Under the pieces are notes generated by a model, which did no database searches, was not told where the DNA came from, and saw nothing but the letters and a program-made list of their open reading frames with translations. From the NCBI RefSeq assembly GCF_021130785.1, contig NC_060214.1:1639001-1703000 (forward strand): DNA of 64,000 nt. Direction: 5' to 3'. This document shows positions 47,485-57,699 of the stretch, piece by piece. The position numbers and the translations under genes are program-made. The stretch's first letter is position 1; the number at the start of each line of letters is the position of its first letter. Origin of the DNA: Homalodisca vitripennis. Lineage: Eukaryota > Arthropoda > Insecta > Hemiptera > Cicadellidae.

Positions 47485-48165
47485 GCGGCTCATTTTTTAC
47501 AATAATCCAGCAGAATATTCGGAGCTATAATAAAAAATATTGATGAGTTTTTGGTTGTGTTACAAGATTTAGAAATTAAGGCTAATTGTATTATTTTAAC
47601 TGAAGCTTGGCTAAATACTGGAAGTAATTTAATGCACTTGGATGGTTATAATCTCTATCGGTCGCAGAATAGCCTGAACCAGAGCGACGGACTTGTTGTG
47701 TACATGGATGACACGTTGCTAGTCACCTGTATGTGAGCTCTGCTGGGCGGGGAAGCCACGAGCTTATCTCTTACATTGCAATTGGCCGGAACGCCGTGTG
47801 AGCTGCTTGCCGTGTATCGGAGCCCCAACTCCAATCTTACCCGCTTCACTGAGGCAATTAGTCGTCACTTTACTGACACTGCAAACAACAACCAGCTGTT
47901 CATTCTTGCTGGCGACATAAATTGCGACATTCTAAATACCAACCACAATTCCGTAGAAGAACGATATCTCGACGTCTTGTATGACAAAGGTTTTGTTTGC
48001 AGTAGTGAATCAGGTGACGCGGCCCGAGTAGTAAAACTTGCATTGATCACTTTTTTGTAAAGTTTGCCAGTTGCGCGGTGGCAAGTTCATATGTAATAAA
48101 CACTGCGATCACCGACCACAGTTTATTAACTATGCAGATTGGCCTAAATAATAAAAAATATAATT
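47485..48165 (+). pseudogene. LINE ORF2, apurinic-type endonuclease domain
   Basis: QQNIRS near 47509 gives the usual start of an APE-type endonuclease. ILTEAWLN (about 47590-47613) holds the catalytic Glu region, LLAVYRSPNS (about 47800-47830) the central strand, ILAGDINCDIL (about 47906-47937) the Asp/Asn motif, and ITDHSLL (about 48108-48128) the final DH motif. It would nick the target DNA to prime reverse transcription. A frame change occurs within VVYMDDTLLVT-C near 47730, and another near 48050. Confidence 0.85.
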
Positions 48166-48539
48166 CCCACAGCCCAGAAACATTCTACTTTAAAACAGAC
48201 TGGCAAAAAATTGGCGAGATCTTAAAAGATAAAAAGTGGGACCATATCACAGACAATGAAGATTTAGATTCTGCTACTGAGGGATTTATGGAAAGTTTAA
48301 CGAGAGCTGATATAAATATACACGAAAAAAAATCAAAATCACATCCAAATTTAAAAAAGTTAAACCGTGGATAACTTTAGGAATCATTAAATCAATCAGG
48401 CGTAGGGATCAATTGCATACTAAATTGAATAAGGAAACCTTTTAACGTTAATCTGCGTAATAGATATTTACGTTAACCGAAACACTCTCCATGCAACTAT
48501 TAAACGGGCTAAATACAATTTTTATCAAAATAAAAATGG

Positions 48540-49600
48540 TGGAAAAATGCCAGTGACGCTAGGAAAGTTTTGGGCTGTGGGTGAAAGAGGTTGCGGGGAA
48601 GCCCCGGGGGAAAGGAACGGTTCCCGATTGAAGCCTTTTGTGACGCGCGGTGGCCCTGCCATACCTCAAGATGGAAAAACCATATGTGACGAATTTAAAT
48701 GTTTATTTTGCCTCAGTGGGGTCGCGGTTGGCGAGCAAACTCAACCCCAGTGGGCCTTCTGAGGTCGAGGACGCTGACCACGCTTTGAAATGCCGTGTTT
48801 GTACTGAGGTCTGTCACTCAACAAGAACTTTTCAGGGTCGTAAATTCTTTAAGTGCGCGGTCGGTTTCTGGTTGGGATGCAATTCCAACAAATGTAATTA
48901 AAAACAATCTTTGCGTATTGGCACAGCTTCTTCTCCATGTAATAAATTTAAGTATACGATCCAGAAAATTTCCTAACGCTTTTAAGATCGCCAAAGTCAT
49001 ACCTATCTATAAGTCTGGCCAGAAATCACCAATACAGTAATTATAGACCAATTTCACTCTTGACATCAATAGATAAGATTCGAGAAATTTGTAAAAATTC
49101 AGATTTAGCGAGTTACCTAAAGCAATTTCACATTGTAAACTAAAGAGCAGTATGGTTTTAGAGAAGAAAAAAATACATCCGATGCTTTAATTGACGTTAC
49201 TAAATTAACTTCACATAAAAATTGGAGAAAAAAAACATGTTATAGTGACATTCCTAGACTTATCTAAGGCTTTCGATTCCGTCAATAGAACAAATCTCAT
49301 TAGAAAACTGGAAATTATTGGAGTGAAAAACAACGCTCTTAATTGTTTTAACAGCTACTTTAACAATAGAACCCAAATGGTTTCTATCAGCAACATTAAT
49401 AGCGACACCATTCCTGTAAGCTATGGTATAGTTCAAGGAAGTACCCTAGGACCACTTCTGTTTAGTGTTTACATAAACATTGTCAAAATTGATTTAAAAG
49501 GGAAATTATTTCTATTTGCAGACGATACGGCCTTAGTTTCAACTGGTGACACTTGGGAGGAGGCATATGACCACCGCGTCCTTGGATTCTCATGAGAATT
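48540..49600 (+). pseudogene. LINE ORF2, reverse transcriptase domain
   Basis: The linker shows KFWAV and a VTRGGPAIPQDGKTICDEF stretch in one frame. RT blocks follow: NAFKIAKVIPIYKSGQK (about 48977-49027), YRPISLLTS (about 49042), YGFREEKNTSDALIDVTKL (about 49152-49208), TFLDLSKAFDSVNRTNLI (about 49248-49300), GIVQGSTLGPLLFSVYIN (about 49426-49480), and the catalytic LFLFADDTALV (about 49506-49538). The 116-codon frame at 49245-49595 is the longest intact piece. Frameshifts elsewhere are one-base. Confidence 0.92.
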
Positions 49601-49740
49601 AAGAATTGGTTTGACTACAATGTACTGAGCGTAAACGTTTGACAAAACAAAACACCTACCGATTTTCATGAAGAACGATCCAGGTCCGAGGCAACTGAGG
49701 ATGCACTCCTGCGGTGACCACCGTGCGATAGCTTGCGGCT

Positions 49741-50400
49741 GTGGCACTATTGAGCGTGTGGAACAATACAAGTAACTTGGGAATAATTATCGATCGGAAG
49801 CTAAGTTGGGTTCCACACGTCCAGTATGTAAAAAAGAAGCTTCGAAACCATGATTTATGCATTCATGCAGTTGGCGCAGGTGTCTGTCTGCTGGTCAGTG
49901 TAGGGAGGTTTACCTCTCCTATGTACAGTCGACGCTGCAGTACGGCATTCTGGCGTGGGGGGCGGCCTCTTCGTCTACTCTCGAGCCGCTGGCGGTTTGC
50001 TCAGAGATCCATAATGAAAGTTATCCTTATGAAAAACAGAAGATATCCTACTGAATAATTATTCGAGCAGTTTCCTGTTTTAAATTTAAGACAGCTTTTT
50101 ATTGAGTCCCTATTAATATATATTCGCAATAATAAAAATACAATGTTCCAAGAAAGTTCCCATACATACTTAACAAGAAATAGAGTAAATTTTGGATTTG
50201 ATATTCCCAGACCGGCACACACTTTGGAAATTAATAATTCGTTTTATTTAGCTCACCAACTTTATAGGAATCTCCCAACTGATGTACTGCAGGCCGAGGG
50301 TGGTGGTGCTGGCTGCATACAAGCGAAGGGTGGGCGAGTGGTTGCTCGGACTGGGCTGGGCGGCAGCGGAGGCGCTCATTCAGTCGCCATACACATAATG
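49741..50400 (+). pseudogene. LINE ORF2, C-terminal part
   Basis: NLGIIIDRKLSWVPHVQYVK (about 49776-49835) is the block that follows RT in this group. It is followed in a second frame by YVQSTLQYGILAWGAAS (about 49920-49970) and then by SHTYLTRNRVNFGFDIP and NNSFYLAHQLYRNLPTDV (to about 50287). In a third frame the GC-rich stretch gives AAYKRRVGEWLLGLGWAAA and ends at a stop near 50396. That fixes the end of ORF2. Confidence 0.82.
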
Positions 50401-50439
50401 GTAAATTGCACACACGTTCGATCACTCCATCACAAGCAC

Positions 50440-50542
<103 letters not shown>

Positions 50543-50983
50543 CCAACAAGTAACGCGCTTCCTTGCACCTATTCTGCAACATAATATATGATTGGCTAGA
50601 CTAGCTCCGATTATTCTGACAGTAACGTATGTAACTTTCTCTTAGTTCTTCGATTAACTCTCTCTTTAGCTTTATTAATTAATAGAATATCGTAGAATGT
50701 CGTGTTTACTTTTTTTAATTATATATTATGTAGGATGTATACAATGTTTTTAGTTTAAAATTATATCACATTTAGAAGTTCATTTATTTAATGTTAATGT
50801 AAGCTAACAAAGTTCAAATAAATAAGTTTATTAGTGCTGCAGGACTGATTTAAGAACTCTAATCCTGCACACAGACGTGAAGTCTATGCAGGTATTATTC
50901 CAATTTTCGTTTTAATATTTTGTAAGTCAATTGTATTCATGAATTGTTTGGAAATAAATAAATGAAATGAAATGAAAAATGAA

Positions 50984-51083
50984 CCCCCCCCACCCCCCCC
51001 CCCCCCCACCCCCCCCCCCCCCCACCCCCCCCCCCCCCCACCCCCCCCCCCCCCCACCCCCCCCCCCCCCCACCCCCCCCCCC
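50984..51083. repeat. C15A tandem array at the LINE 3' terminus
   Basis: This is an almost pure C tract broken by single A residues at 50992, 51008, 51024, 51040, 51056 and 51072, exactly 16 bases apart. The minus strand is therefore a repeat of T followed by 15 G. The array begins directly after the LINE tail (TGAAA)n and AATGAA. The Gly-rich minus-strand frame is an artefact. Confidence 0.95.
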
Positions 51084-51125
51084 ATAGTTGAGTTAGTTGG
51101 TTATTCACGTAAATATGAAACACGT

Positions 51126-51186
51126 GGATATATATAATATATATATATAATATATATATATATATTATATATATATATATATACAT

Positions 51187-51242
<56 letters not shown>
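51126..51242. repeat. (AT)n and (CA)n microsatellite
   Basis: AT tracts with a short ACACACACAC stretch near 51184-51200. It separates the C15A array from the inverted chain of tRNA-like elements. Confidence 0.95.
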
Positions 51243-51245
<3 letters not shown>

Positions 51246-51460
51246 GAATCACAAAAAGTACTTGCTCCGACGGGAGTCGAACCCGGATCTCTCACTTGCC
51301 GGGTGAATGTGCTACCATTACACCACAGAGCGCTTACTTTTTCCGATTCAATTATTTTGTATTTGGCCGTATCTGTCACATATGCTTTTAAATAAGCAAA
51401 CTAACATATGATCGGAAGACCAAATACCTGTCAAACGACTTTTATTTACATTAAATTGTA
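51243..51460 (-). mobile_element. tRNA-like-containing short element, best copy (minus strand)
   Basis: Read on the minus strand, the copy starts near 51460 with TAAAAGTCGTTTGACAGGTA. It continues with GGTCTTCCGATCATATG and GTGACAGATACGGCC, and reaches the tRNA-like part at 51332-51264. That part has an A box TGGTGTAATGGTAGCA, an anticodon arm TTCAC-CCGGCAA-GTGAG, and a B box GGTTCGACTCC that matches the Pol III consensus. It then runs into AAGTACTTTTTGTGATTC, where TTTTT would serve as a Pol III terminator. The anticodon position reads GGC but lacks U33, so a working tRNA is unlikely. Confidence 0.75.
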
Positions 51461-51485
51461 TAAATGGCAATTGCCTTATAAACGC

Positions 51486-51680
51486 ATATGTGACAGATAC
51501 GGCCAAATACAGAATAATTGAATCGGAAAAAGTAAGCGCTCTGTGGTGGTGTAATGGTAGCACATTCACCCGGCAAGTGAGAGATCCGGGTTCAACTCCC
51601 GGCGGAAGCAAGTACTTTTTGTGATTCAATGTTTATTGAAATTAAATAAGGCAATTGCCATTTATACAATTTAATGTATA
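51486..51680 (+). mobile_element. tRNA-like-containing short element, inverted partner (plus strand)
   Basis: From GCATATGTGACAGATACGGC (51484) through the tRNA-like part (51538-51609) to AAGTACTTTTTGTGATTC (51610-51627), this is the reverse complement of 51243-51386. It extends further right than its partner, with AATGTTTATTGAAATTAAAT, AAGGCAATTGCCATTTATAC and a (TA)n run. It carries an extra GGT in the A-box region and a B box weakened to GGTTCAACTCC. The 99 bp between the arms (51387-51485) are the upstream block of the minus-strand copy. Confidence 0.75.
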
Positions 51681-51715
51681 ATATATATATATATATATAT
51701 ATTTATTTATTTATT

Positions 51716-51890
51716 TATTAAATTTGTATAAGTGGCAATAGCCTAATTTAATTTCAATAAACATTGAATCACAAAAAGTACTTGCTCCGCCGGGACTCGA
51801 ACCCGGATCTCTCACTAGCCGGGTGAATGTTGCTAATTGAGTCCCGGCGGAGCAAGTACTTTTTATGATTCAATGTTTATTGAAATTATA
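51716..51890. mobile_element. Two truncated, back-to-back fragments of the same element
   Basis: On the minus strand, 51784-51835 is a tRNA-like 3' half, preceded (51716-51783) by the inverted form of the 3' body (ATAAGTGGCAATAGCC, TTTCAATAAACATTGAATCA). It is fused directly to a short plus-strand piece, GAGTCCCGGCGGAGCAAGTA (about 51838-51857), which runs again into ATTCAATGTTTATTGAAATT. With the two copies to the left, this makes a chain of alternating orientations. Confidence 0.7.
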
Positions 51891-51903
51891 TTATATATAT
51901 AGA

Positions 51904-51912
<9 letters not shown>

Positions 51913-51959
<47 letters not shown>
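51913..51959. repeat. (AT)n microsatellite, left flank of the mariner-type element
   Basis: About 23 AT dinucleotides ending in TATA just before CAGGGTGTC. A similar tract resumes after 53292. Confidence 0.95.
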
Positions 51960-51962
<3 letters not shown>

Positions 51963-52355
51963 GGTGTCAATTAAGTCTGGAACCTCTTTTTTAATTTTTA
52001 AACCACAATATAAAAAAATACCAAAGTTCACACGTGCTTACTGGTGATAGTAACGCATACATCTGCCCAATTACCGACCGGATAATCCCTTTGGGGGACG
52101 GTCCACAAGGAGTCAGATAAAATTCTTAAATAGCAGCATAGGTCAAGTTTGGTATCAAATTAAAGGTCTTACTTAGCAGAGTACAATGCCGTAAACCGGA
52201 CTTCAAAAGGTGGATTCATTCAGTAGGTATAGTTATTTGAATTTTAAAACAATTGAACAATATAAAATATTAGGTATTACAAGTAAACACCAATTTTAAA
52301 GTACCTGGGATCAAAGTAAGTGTTCAAAATGTTCCCCTCCCATCATCTGACAATG
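51960..52355 (+). repeat. Left terminal inverted repeat, 396 bp
   Basis: This arm runs from CAGGGTGTC to the ATCTGACAATG end near 52355. The partner is 52897-53292. Confidence 0.92.
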
Positions 52356-52399
52356 TAGTAATCGAATCCAGGAATTAATAATTATTACCAATAACACAA

Positions 52400-52850
52400 C
52401 TACTGTTAGAATGTGAAAGTGACAGATTGAGTCATACACAGCATCCACAGAAACTTAACGTTTGGGCAGGTATTACAGGAAATCAAATTATGGGCCCATT
52501 ATTTATCAATGGTACTTTAAATGGTGACTTGTATCTAGCAATGCTCCAAAATGAGATAATTCCTGCACTACAGGCTGCTCTTGGTCGACAATTTCAAAGA
52601 ATTTATTTCCAGCAAGATGGCGTCTCACCACACTTTGCTCTCCTTGTTAAAGAATACTTGGATACAAATATTCCTTCACAGATGGATTGGAAGAAGTGGT
52701 GCAGTAGAGTGACCTGCTCGTTCCCCTGATTTATCTCCGCTGGATTTTTTTCTTTGGGGATACCTCAAAGATAAAGTTTATCGTACTAAGCCTCGAGATT
52801 TTGGCGCACCTAAGAAATCTCATAGTCCAAGAAGCTCAAGATATTACTCG
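52400..52850 (+). pseudogene. Tc1/mariner-like transposase fragment (DDE/D domain)
   Basis: The frame enters without a start codon and reads HPQKLNVWAGITG (about 52439-52477), GPLFINGTLNGDLYLAML and FQQDGVSPHFALLVKEYL (about 52605-52658). The last contains the second catalytic Asp (QDG). After a frameshift near 52690 and an in-frame TGA near 52710, the text continues PARSPDLSPLDFFLWGYLKD (about 52712-52771), which has the third catalytic Asp region. The paired helix-turn-helix DNA-binding half and the first catalytic Asp are missing. It cannot encode an active transposase. Confidence 0.88.
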
Positions 52851-52896
52851 TGACTACCTTCAAAATGCAGTGGATGGCTTTTAAAACTGCCTAGGA

Positions 52897-53289
52897 CATT
52901 GCCAGACGATGGGAGGGGAACATTTTGAACACTTACTTTGATTACAGGTACTTAAAAATTGGTGTTTACTTGTAATACTTAATAATTTACATTGTTCAAT
53001 TGTTTTAAAATTCAAATAGCTATAACTACTGAATGAATCCACCTTTTGAAGTCCGGTTTACGGCATTGTACTCTGCTAAGTAAGACCTTTAATTTGATAC
53101 CAAACTTGACCTATGCTGCTATTTAAGAATTTTGTCTGACTCCTAGTGGACCGTCCCCCATAGGGATTATCTGGTCGGTAATTGGGCAGATGTATGCGTT
53201 ACTATCACCAGTAAACACGTGTGAACTTTGGGAATTTTTTATATTGTGGTTTAAAAATTAAAAGAGTGGTTCCAGACTTAATTGACACC

Positions 53290-53292
<3 letters not shown>
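52897..53292 (-). repeat. Right terminal inverted repeat, 396 bp
   Basis: This arm is the reverse complement of 51960-52355 and ends in GACACCCTG at 53292. Confidence 0.92.

Positions 53293-53346
<54 letters not shown>
53293..53346. repeat. (TA)n microsatellite, right flank of the mariner-type element
   Basis: TGTATATA... continues to about 53346, where it passes into ACACACAC. With 51913-51959 it probably formed one tract before insertion. Confidence 0.95.
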
Positions 53347-53355
<9 letters not shown>

Positions 53356-54038
53356 CCACACACTCAAATTTATAAACTCTTTATTTTGTTTTTTTATTTA
53401 TTTATTTTCTCAAAGTTTTATTGGTATAAACATTTAGTAACAAACATATTAAAAAATATATCGTGTACTCTAACCTAAAAAATAAATTGTTTTATAATTA
53501 ATATATTTTGTTATATACATTTTAATTTTATTTTATAATAATATTATTATATATAAACATAGAACACATTTATGAGTAAACTTGTATAATCATTAAAACA
53601 TTTCTGTTCATTGTCATCTAAAACTTCACAGGAGTTGTGTGATGCGGTGTAACATTTATGGGCAAACAGTGCTGCCAATACTCTAATCTCTAAAACTATC
53701 CCTGGAAAGTACGTGTTAATACGTCCAATGAGAAAAATACTATCGACTATAAAGCCAATAAACAACTACTATACCGATCTCCACCGCATCGTGCCGAAGT
53801 AAAAATGCACAATACTAGAGCTTGCTACAGGCCTAATTCGATTGCACTGTATGTGATCCAGTATTTATTTAGCCTTAATTTGTTTAAGTACTATGTACAG
53901 TTCGTATATAAAAATCAGCTTATTACAAATGTCCTCGTGGAAGCACTTCCCTAAAATTTGTCCACTAAACATGAACTTTGACCCGAAAACCACCTTCCCT
54001 CTCCAAAACACCCTGCACAACGCAGCTTGTGGACTCAA
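53347..54038. other. AT-rich non-coding segment
   Basis: No gene or repeat array was recognised in this interval. Confidence 0.4.
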
Positions 54039-54039
54039 T

Positions 54040-55122
54040 AACTGTCCCAAAAAAGGTAAAACAGGTTGAAACGTGGTACAAACATTGTTCTTATAAATAT
54101 CTTGGCTAAGGCGATTGGCCAGCTTAGAACATCATTTCTTTGAAAAACATAAAACAATCAGAACTCCGTCATTTATGGGCTTATTCAAAATAAAACATGT
54201 TGTTTTGAAATGCGTTTAATTTGTACTGAAAATGTTGTTATAAACAATTGATGTATCTCAAACTGTTGTTATAAATATCTTGGTTCATGCGATTAGCCAA
54301 CCTAGAACATCATTTATTTGTAAAACCTAAAACAATCAGAATTCCGTCATTTTTGGACCTATTGAAAATAAAACACGATGTTTTGAAATGCATTTAATTT
54401 GTACTAAAAATATTGTTATAAGCAATTAATTGATGTATCTCAAACTTTTTCCAAGACAAGTCAATCTAAATCCCACGAGAAATAAAATAACTGTCCCAAA
54501 AAAAGGCCAAAACAGGTTGAAAACGTGGTACAAACATTGTTCTTATAAATATCTTGGCTAAGGCGATTGGCCAGCTTAGAACATCATTTCTTTGAAAAAA
54601 CCTAAAACAATCAGAACTCCGTCATTTATGGGTTTATTCAAAATAAAACATGTTGTTTTGAAATGCGTTTAATTTGTACTGAAAATTTTGTTATAAACAA
54701 TTGATTTATCTCAAACTGTTCTTATAATTATCTTGATTCAGGCGATTGGCCAACTTAGAACATCATTTCTTTGAAAAACTAAAACAATCAGAACTCCGTC
54801 ATCTATGGGCTTATTCAAAATAAAACATGTTGTTTTGAAATGCGTTTAATTTGTACTGAAAATGTTGTTATAAACAATTGATGTATCTCAAACTGTTGTT
54901 ATAAATATCTTGGTTCATGCGATTGGCCAACCTAGAACATCATTTCTTTGTAAAACCTAAAACAATCAGAATTCCGTCATTTTTGGACTTATTGAAAATA
55001 AAACACAATGTTTTGAAATGCATTTAATTTGTACTAAAAATATTGTTGTAAGCAATTAATTGATGTATCTCAAACTTTTTCTAAGACAAGTCAATCTAAA
55101 TCCCACGAGAAATAAATTATTA
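54040..55122 (+). repeat. 178-bp monomers in a two-copy higher-order repeat
   Basis: ATAAATATCTTGG or a variant recurs at about 54094, 54271, 54544, 54723 and 54901. Units contain a CGATTGGCCARCYTAGAACA block, AAAACAATCAGAACTCCGTC, AATAAAACATGTTGTTTTGA and ATGCGTTTAATTTGTACTGA. Block 1 (54040-54488) has two monomers and block 2 (54489-55122) has three. Each block opens with AACTGTCCCAAAAAA...CAGGTTGAAA and closes with AAGACAAGTCAATCTAAATC, CCACGAGAAATAAA. The whole is a duplicated block with one monomer gained or lost. Confidence 0.9.
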
Positions 55123-56090
55123 ATTTCCCTACTAATCCTGACTGAATCGAAAGGTCTATTTTTTATTACATTTAGGCACGTGCTAGGTTTTAAGCAAACA
55201 ATACAATTAGTTACGTGATGATTTATTTCATCTAATGATGACTGTACACAGTCTTTGGGTATAAAACATTTTCTGTATAACAAATTTAAAAACAATCCAA
55301 AGTTCCAAAGATCATATTTTTATTGACAAAAGCTTAGTAAGTAACTATCAACTGGAAGTCCTAACCCCGCCGGTGGCTAGACACCCTGTCAATATATACA
55401 TTAAGAGTGACTAATGTTCCCAGGCATTGTCAAGGGCTGATGGATTCTTGAGACCCTTACAGAATGGCTTTACCCCTTTAGATCCTATGAAATCATGGGA
55501 GCTGAAAAATGTTACTCTGATTCGGCCAAACTTGGCTAGTAAAGTATTTTTAATTTTTGTACAACGCAAATTCATGATTATTTTACCGTTTACCTTGTTA
55601 ATATTTATTAATTTTTGTTGTGTGACCATTAATAAAAAACAGCATTGTCATTTTAGTAAATTTGTTATAAGAGAACATTTTTTTACTTTCAGTTGTTATC
55701 TTAATAACATAACACGGGTAATGTTTCAATGTATTAAGGTATATATTTGGCTGCTCAAAAGTAGTCCGGTGACGTTTGAGGCGGTGTTGCCACATCTCTG
55801 CTGATCACTTGCTGTTCTTAATGTTTGTTCGATACTGTCCGCAAAACAGAGGAATGGAATCAAATATACGTATATTTGTTTACGGTAACAGCTGATGAAT
55901 GTGTTTATTGAATTACGAAGGATCAGTAATTTCCATTGAATACACGTAAAACTTGCAACAGCGCTAGGCGCAGGTGTAGAGTGGGGGGTCGTGACGCACC
56001 AGCAACTGGACTATTTTCGTGCAGGCTACTGTAATGGGTATAATAATTACTATTTTTAAGGATGCGACAGAGACTTCTTACAATCTTGTT
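55123..56090. other. AT-rich segment, no supported gene
   Basis: A 125-codon plus-strand frame (55427-55804) is the longest here, but it starts at TTG. It has a hydrophobic AT-driven middle (FMIILPFTLLIFINFCC) and no family resemblance. I do not call it. Confidence 0.35.
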
Positions 56091-56350
56091 ATCGTCTGTT
56101 CGTCTGTCTGTCCACGCATAACTGTTGATAAAACATTCCTAGGGACTTGAAACTTTGTACATATGTTTCTCTTGGCCCAAGGAAGAACTCTATTGATTTT
56201 GTGGTCAAAATTAAAACATTAAAAATAAATCGATAGTAATACATAGTGCGTTGGTCTTATTAGTGACCATGGTAGAAACGAGGAAATAGCAGAATTAAAA
56301 AATTTGTAAACATGACAATCATTTGACATTTTATAATGTGACAAACGAAA
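56091..56350 (+). repeat. Dispersed repeat (GATGATGGTGCATGTCAC family), diverged copy 3
   Basis: The segment has CGTCTGTTCGTCTGTCTGTC (56093), then GGTCTTATTAGTGACCATGG (56253), AATTTGTAAACATGACAATC and ATTTGACATTTTATAATG. This parallels 29152-29230 in order. The GATGATGGTGCATG core itself is missing here. Confidence 0.4.
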
Positions 56351-57467
56351 TAATTATACTTTGTTGGATCGATTTGTAAGACTATTGATACGTCCTGTAG
56401 GGTTCTTCGATACTTCGTTGTATCGGTTTATTAACGATTGAAATAATCGATTTAGTTATATCAATGGTTGAAACTATACTGTTTACAAATATACGAAATC
56501 CATTAGCATAGAAACCAGAAACAAAATAAATCGCTAATATAAAATGTAGTGTGAACTACTTTACTATAGATATCACGACAAAGCAGACGCCATATGTCGT
56601 CCAGGATTCCGGATCCGTTGTGAAGGTGGCCCTCATTGGTAAAACATCCCCCTGACTTTACAACCCTGCAGTTATTCGTCCTGACATTCTCTTCTTGTTT
56701 CGCGTTGTAGCAAAAAATATGGCAAAATAATAATGAGTTCGTACTAAATTTTTTTATCTCTGAGTCCACCAAAGTAAAAGCATAATTGTGATTGGAATGA
56801 TGGGCAATATTAAGCATTTTTTAACTGTTAGTCTAAGAAGTTTATTCATGTATTTTTCAAGGTCCTATTTGTATTTTGTTTCAAAAATAGATAATGTGCT
56901 GATACGTTTACTGATATATCTATGATTAAAAATGCATAGGTAATGCCAAATATTGCAGTCTAATAACAAAAAGATTTTGATTGGTTGTCACGATTTTTTG
57001 CAAGGATGCTCCCTGTGGAACACCTAATGGTGGTATACATGCAGTACAGTGTACATAGGTAAATGGTAAACGCAAGTATTCAGAGGGATAATATAGGAGA
57101 AACGTTTTGGATACAAATTATAAAAGAAACGCATTTAATAGTTTAAAAATTTAGGTACCAAAATGATTCATGAATCATGCACCAGATGAGAAAACTCAAA
57201 CTCGGACCATTCACACGACTAACACTGTTGGAAAGTTAAACTTCCCTTAAAGCTTACTGTTTACTATCATCATAATAATCTACAGCCCAGAGAGCTAATT
57301 TGCAGCATATATAACCAAATTCGTGAAAACCAAATAAAGAAATATGATCTCAGTCTCCTGGAGGCACACTCTTCTCAGTCAGCTGAGCGCTGAGTTTACA
57401 TCAGCTCACAACATTCCGCCGACTTGACCATATAGCTATTGTTGAGGTGCATGCACCGACGCTCAGC
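56351..57467. other. AT-rich non-coding segment
   Basis: No gene was recognised. The right part (57350-57467) becomes GC-richer, with several CAGCTGA/TCAGCTCA words, leading into the possible coding remnant. Confidence 0.35.
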
Positions 57468-57637
57468 TCACGAGAGGTCCTCACTCAGCAACTCCCTCTC
57501 CTGCAAAACCTCACTATAAACTTTGGACAGATCGTTTTGTTTGCTTATAAGAGAGCTAATACGAGGGATCAGTCTTTCAATTAATTCCTCACCAAATGTG
57601 GCAGCTCTAAATTTAAGCTCACTATAAAATTTGCCGT
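57468..57637 (-). pseudogene. Possible coding remnant, unknown protein
   Basis: On the minus strand an uninterrupted frame of about 56 codons ends at the TGA at 57470-57468. It has a charged helical composition, with stretches such as KFYSELKFRAATFGEEL and SKVYSEVLQERELLSEDL. A neighbouring frame just upstream (about 57640-57700) reads VLNLINGIFLLNQDVIDP. Base composition and amino-acid use differ from the AT-driven chance frames nearby, so this looks like decayed coding sequence (mobile element or host exon). I do not recognise the family. Confidence 0.3.
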
Positions 57638-57699
57638 AGGATCGATGACATCTTGGTTCAGCAAAAAAATACCATTAATTAGATTGAGTACATCACTGG

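Larger units (their letters stand above)
51960..53292 (+). mobile_element. Mariner-type transposon with 396-bp inverted repeats
   Basis: The left arm (51960-52355) and right arm (52897-53292) are reverse complements along their entire 396 bp with only scattered mismatches. Both termini begin CAGGGTGTCAATTAAGTCTG. The element sits between TA-rich microsatellite tracts, consistent with TA target use. Only about 540 bp lie between the arms, holding the C-terminal part of a Tc1/mariner-like transposase. The arms have replaced the N-terminal half of the gene. It is a non-autonomous derivative that could have been mobilised by a related full-length element. Confidence 0.92.

Noticed and set aside
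51264..51332. A genuine tRNA gene
   Set aside because: Box A and box B are good, but the T stem has a mismatch, the anticodon loop lacks U33, the acceptor pairs over only six bases, and the sequence recurs as part of a longer repeat unit.
55427..55804. A 125-codon plus-strand frame
   Set aside because: It starts at TTG, has a hydrophobic AT-driven core and no recognisable motif, and an overlapping minus-strand frame of similar quality exists.
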